From: a candidate division KSB1 bacterium
GTDB lineage: Bacteria; Zhuqueibacterota; Zhuqueibacteria; Thermofontimicrobiales; Thermofontimicrobiaceae
Direction of reading: 5' to 3'
DNA length: 64,000 nucleotides
NCBI GenBank assembly: GCA_034506395.1
Contig: JAPDPQ010000014.1
Span: forward strand, 62,001-126,000
The translations under genes were made by a program, and so were the position numbers. Below, in pieces: positions 61,337-64,000 of the stretch. The stretch's first letter is position 1. Every line of letters begins with the position of its first letter. The notes under the pieces are model-generated. The model did no database searches. It was given only the letters and a program-made list of their open reading frames with translations, and was not told the DNA's origin.

Positions 61337-62557
61337 ATGGAAAAAGAGATAAGGGCATTAATGGTAACTGGCGCTCTGCCACCGTATCATGCTGGAGCAG
61401 GCGTACAAGCTTTTTATTTATCCAAAAGCCTTTCTGAGAAACACTATATTAAAATAGATATTATTACTCAGAGATTAGGAAGAGATAGAATAGTCGAAGA
61501 GCTAAATTTAAAAATAAAAATTTTCAGAATTCCTGTAATAGCCAAGAGATTAATAATAAGAAAAATAATGTTTTCTATAGGAATTTGTCTTAAAATTCTT
61601 ATATCAAAAAAATATGATATTGTACACTTTCATGATTATGGCTTGTTGTATTTACTTCCCGCCTTTATAAGCAAAAAGATAAGAAAAAGTTCTGTTATTG
61701 CAAAGGCTGCTTCATTAGGCGTCGAATTAAATAACAGATACAATAACAACAAAATTTTAAAATATGCTTTCCTATATAGTCTCAAAATGCCAGAAAAATA
61801 TATATGCCAAACAGACGAAATGTACAATAATTTTAGGAAAATTATTAATAAAAAGAAATTAATATTGCAACTGAATGGAGTAGATATTGATAAATTTAAT
61901 CCAAAAAAAGTTATTGATTTAAAATTAATAAAAGAAAAATATAATTTACCTGAAAATAAAAAAATCATAACTTTTATTGGTGCTGTGGAACCAATAAAAA
62001 ATGTTAAAAAACTAATTGAGGCAATTGGAATTTTAAGAGCTAGACATGAAAATGATATGCTATTATTAGTTGTTGGGCCCTACAGTGAAAATTTGGGCAA
62101 CAACAATGTAGATAAAAAATATTATAACCTATTAAATAATTATTATATAGAAATTAAAAAAATAATAACAAGGGAGCATCTTGATAATTTCATAAAATTT
62201 ATCGGACCTTGTTCTTTTGTTGAAGAAATTCTAGCTATTACAGACATATTTGTGATGCCATCTGAAATTGAAGGCACATGTAATGTTGTTTTAGAAGCTA
62301 TGGCATGCATGAAACCCGTTATCTTAAGCAGAATACCTGCCTTTGATCATTTTCAAGATCGCTACCATTGTTTAAAATTTGATAGCAAATCTGAATTAGA
62401 TCTTGCTGATAAAATTGAAATGATTTTAAATGATTTTGAATTAAGGATAAATTTAGCAAATAATGGACATAATTATATTGTTCAAAATTATAGCATAGAT
62501 AGCGTTGCGAATAATTATTACCAAATTTATAAAAATCTATTAACTAATCATGATTGA
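61337..62557 (+). CDS. Glycosyltransferase family 4
   Basis: 406 residues, GT-B. It begins RALMVTGALPPYHAGAGVQAFYLSKSLSEK, the usual GT4 opening with glycine loop. In the C-terminal half: ITFIGAVEPIKNVKKLIEAIGIL, KFIGPCSFVEEILAITDIFVMPSEIEGTCNVVLEAMACMKPVIL (quoted in part; the EGTCNVVLEAMA block is the donor-binding signature). AT-rich. It precedes the polymerase-like gene with an 8-base overlap. Confidence 0.91.
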   Translation: MEKEIRALMVTGALPPYHAGAGVQAFYLSKSLSEKHYIKIDIITQRLGRDRIVEELNLKIKIFRIPVIAKRLIIRKIMFSIGICLKILISKKYDIVHFHDYGLLYLLPAFISKKIRKSSVIAKAASLGVELNNRYNNNKILKYAFLYSLKMPEKYICQTDEMYNNFRKIINKKKLILQLNGVDIDKFNPKKVIDLKLIKEKYNLPENKKIITFIGAVEPIKNVKKLIEAIGILRARHENDMLLLVVGPYSENLGNNNVDKKYYNLLNNYYIEIKKIITREHLDNFIKFIGPCSFVEEILAITDIFVMPSEIEGTCNVVLEAMACMKPVILSRIPAFDHFQDRYHCLKFDSKSELDLADKIEMILNDFELRINLANNGHNYIVQNYSIDSVANNYYQIYKNLLTNHD

Positions 62558-63815
62558 ATTTTTTATAGTTTTTCTATTTATTATTTCTTTAATATTATTA
62601 AGATTTAATTTAAATTTAATAATAATTCTACTGGTGTTAATTCGTCCTTTTATTGAATTTGCACATGATATATCATTTTTTAATTTTATGGGATATGATT
62701 TTAACATGATGTCGATTTGGGCATCATTTTTAATTTTCTTAGAGCTATTTTATTGGATAATTAGAGGGCAGAATCCATTTCGATATCGAATTACCAATTT
62801 TATAATTGCATTTATGTTTTCATTACTCGTTGGAACTATATCTTCGGCAGGCTTTTCAGCTATTATACAGCAAATTTTAAAAATATTGCCATGGATCCTT
62901 TTAATACCTGTTATAGCTGACATTTCCCAGCACATAAAGTACGAAAAGATATTTTTATTATTTTATAAAATGATTTTAATTTTTTTGATTATAAATATTT
63001 TTATCTTTGTTTCTGGTAAATATACAAGCGGCTATTATGGAGCTGCTGAATTTTATTCGTTATATAAAGGACCTCATTCTTTTGCATTTACACTCCTGCT
63101 TTTGATGCCGTTTATCTATTACAAATTATTATTAAAACCAAAGTCAGTTATTAGTTGGATTGCCCTTATTTCATCAATATTATTTATGATATTAACATTT
63201 GTTAGAACAAGTCTCGTTGCTTTTTCAATAATGGTTATCGCTGCTGTTATTATCGAAAGAAAATATAAGAACAAGCTCATTTTTTTATTGGCGTCAATAG
63301 CTGTTTTTTCGATTTTATACTATCAATTCTCATTTCAAATAGAACAGGCGATTCCCAGTCGTATGCGAGACTTTGATGAGGCCATATATGCAGGGAACAT
63401 GAACTCGCTCGGATCGGGGAGATTTACGATTTGGCCTGCTCAACTTAAACATTTCTTCCGTGGTTCTGCAACACAAATCCTGTTTGGATCTGGACTAGGT
63501 TCATTAAAATCTATAACCCTGGATGAGGTAGGAATTGCCGTCGGAGGGCACAATGATTACATTGACTTGTTGGTGGGCACAGGGCTTATTAGCGTAATTT
63601 TTTATATAATCTTTCAAATAGCGCTATACAAAAATGCCATTCAAGTTTACAAACATATTGATTTATCCATAGGAAAGATTTCGATATTAGTAATATTAGC
63701 AACTATAACAGCTGGAATGCTAAATGGTATCATTTATGGTCAGAGCAATGTTTATGGAGCTGTTGTTCTTGGCATTGCGGTAGGAAAATCTGCTAAGAAA
63801 AAAGAATCACTATGA
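62550..63815 (+). CDS. O-antigen polymerase/ligase-like membrane protein (Wzy candidate)
   Basis: 421 residues with about ten to eleven membrane helices (e.g. FFIVFLFIISLILLRFNL, WASFLIFLELFYWII, ILLIPVIADIS). A larger periplasmic loop follows residue ~265: RMRDFDEAIYAGNMNSLGSGRFTIWPAQ and GSGLGSLKSITLDEVGIAVGGHNDYIDLLVGTGLIS (quoted in part), with the HND motif seen in Wzy/WaaL-type enzymes. Given the Wzx gene, the Wzc kinase and the initiating transferase, a Wzy polymerase is most likely. A 4-base overlap (ATGA) links it to the next gene. Confidence 0.85.
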   Translation: MIEFFIVFLFIISLILLRFNLNLIIILLVLIRPFIEFAHDISFFNFMGYDFNMMSIWASFLIFLELFYWIIRGQNPFRYRITNFIIAFMFSLLVGTISSAGFSAIIQQILKILPWILLIPVIADISQHIKYEKIFLLFYKMILIFLIINIFIFVSGKYTSGYYGAAEFYSLYKGPHSFAFTLLLLMPFIYYKLLLKPKSVISWIALISSILFMILTFVRTSLVAFSIMVIAAVIIERKYKNKLIFLLASIAVFSILYYQFSFQIEQAIPSRMRDFDEAIYAGNMNSLGSGRFTIWPAQLKHFFRGSATQILFGSGLGSLKSITLDEVGIAVGGHNDYIDLLVGTGLISVIFYIIFQIALYKNAIQVYKHIDLSIGKISILVILATITAGMLNGIIYGQSNVYGAVVLGIAVGKSAKKKESL

Positions 63816-64000
63816 AAAATAAATTGTATCCTAATCTAGGCATCATTATACCAGCAGATATCAAAAGACAATTTCCTCAGGGTGGGGCTTTAACATTTGT
63901 CCTTAACTTTGCTGAATTGTATCAAGGGGAAATAATTATTTTTGATGCCACGTTGAAAAGAAAAGAACTCTTTGCTTCAAGAAAAATAAAATTTAATAAT
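63812..64000 (+). CDS. Start of a further gene, cut off by the window (probable glycosyltransferase)
   Basis: ATG at 63812 inside the preceding gene's end (ATGA). The 63 residues in view start MKNKLYPNLGIIIPADIKRQ and contain FPQGGALTFVLNFAELYQGEIIIFD, a GT4-like opening in which a glycine-rich loop precedes the first helix. Only the N-terminal part is present, so the call is tentative. Confidence 0.55.
   Translation, partial: MKNKLYPNLGIIIPADIKRQFPQGGALTFVLNFAELYQGEIIIFDATLKRKELFASRKIKFNN

Noticed and set aside
1-64000. tRNA, rRNA, prophage or insertion-sequence transposase
   Set aside because: I looked on both strands for these and found no sequence I would support.

Overview
The window looks like a piece of chromosome from a Gram-negative bacterium of the wider FCB assemblage, perhaps a KSB1- or Calditrichota-like lineage; this placement is inference. 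It carries most of a lipid A pathway (lpxA, lpxB, the lpxC-fabZ fusion typical of FCB bacteria, lpxD, lpxK), Kdo transfer (waaA) and outer-membrane biogenesis (bamA, tamB, skp, lolA, rseP). Unlike Bacteroidota proper, genes have strong GGAGG ribosome binding sites. At least six promoters have a TTGACT/A-like -35, a 17-nt spacer and a TATTTT or TATATT -10.

1-9.1 kb, mostly minus strand: a truncated sigma-54 response regulator; then a leftward operon of a nucleotidyltransferase/hexapeptide protein, an unknown 163-aa protein, a Gfo/Idh/MocA dehydrogenase (possible GnnA), lpxB, an acyltransferase and lpxK; a divergent TlpA-like thiol protein; a small HAD protein. 9.4-12.6 kb: iscR with a near-textbook IscR operator over its own promoter, iscS, a possible 29-aa membrane peptide and mnmA. 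12.8-20.3 kb: panB, panC, a secreted unknown, a LytR_C-domain protein, waaA, mtnA and a TPR lipoprotein.

20.4-36.9 kb: an envelope block, all plus strand: uppS, tamB, bamA, skp, lpxD, lpxC-fabZ, lpxA, a LipM-like octanoyltransferase, a beta-barrel-like unknown, dxr, rseP. 37-43.6 kb: aminotransferase, gcvT, comB-like, ftsK, lolA.

43.7 kb to the end: a surface-polysaccharide locus. It opens with a Wzc-type tyrosine autokinase, then a 1.6-kb gene-free AT-rich stretch with a 169-bp palindromic element, then a NusG/RfaH-like antiterminator, an unusual SDR epimerase and a WbaP-type initiating transferase. Two MNT-HEPN (type VII) toxin-antitoxin modules follow; the first is intact, the second has a broken HEPN gene. 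From 55 kb come a DegT aminotransferase, an acyltransferase, a formyltransferase (translationally coupled; probably N-acylated or N-formylated amino sugar), a methyltransferase, a Wzx flippase, two GT4 glycosyltransferases, a Wzy-like polymerase and a truncated last gene. This last segment is visibly AT-richer than the core. I found no tRNA, rRNA, CRISPR array, transposase gene or phage gene.
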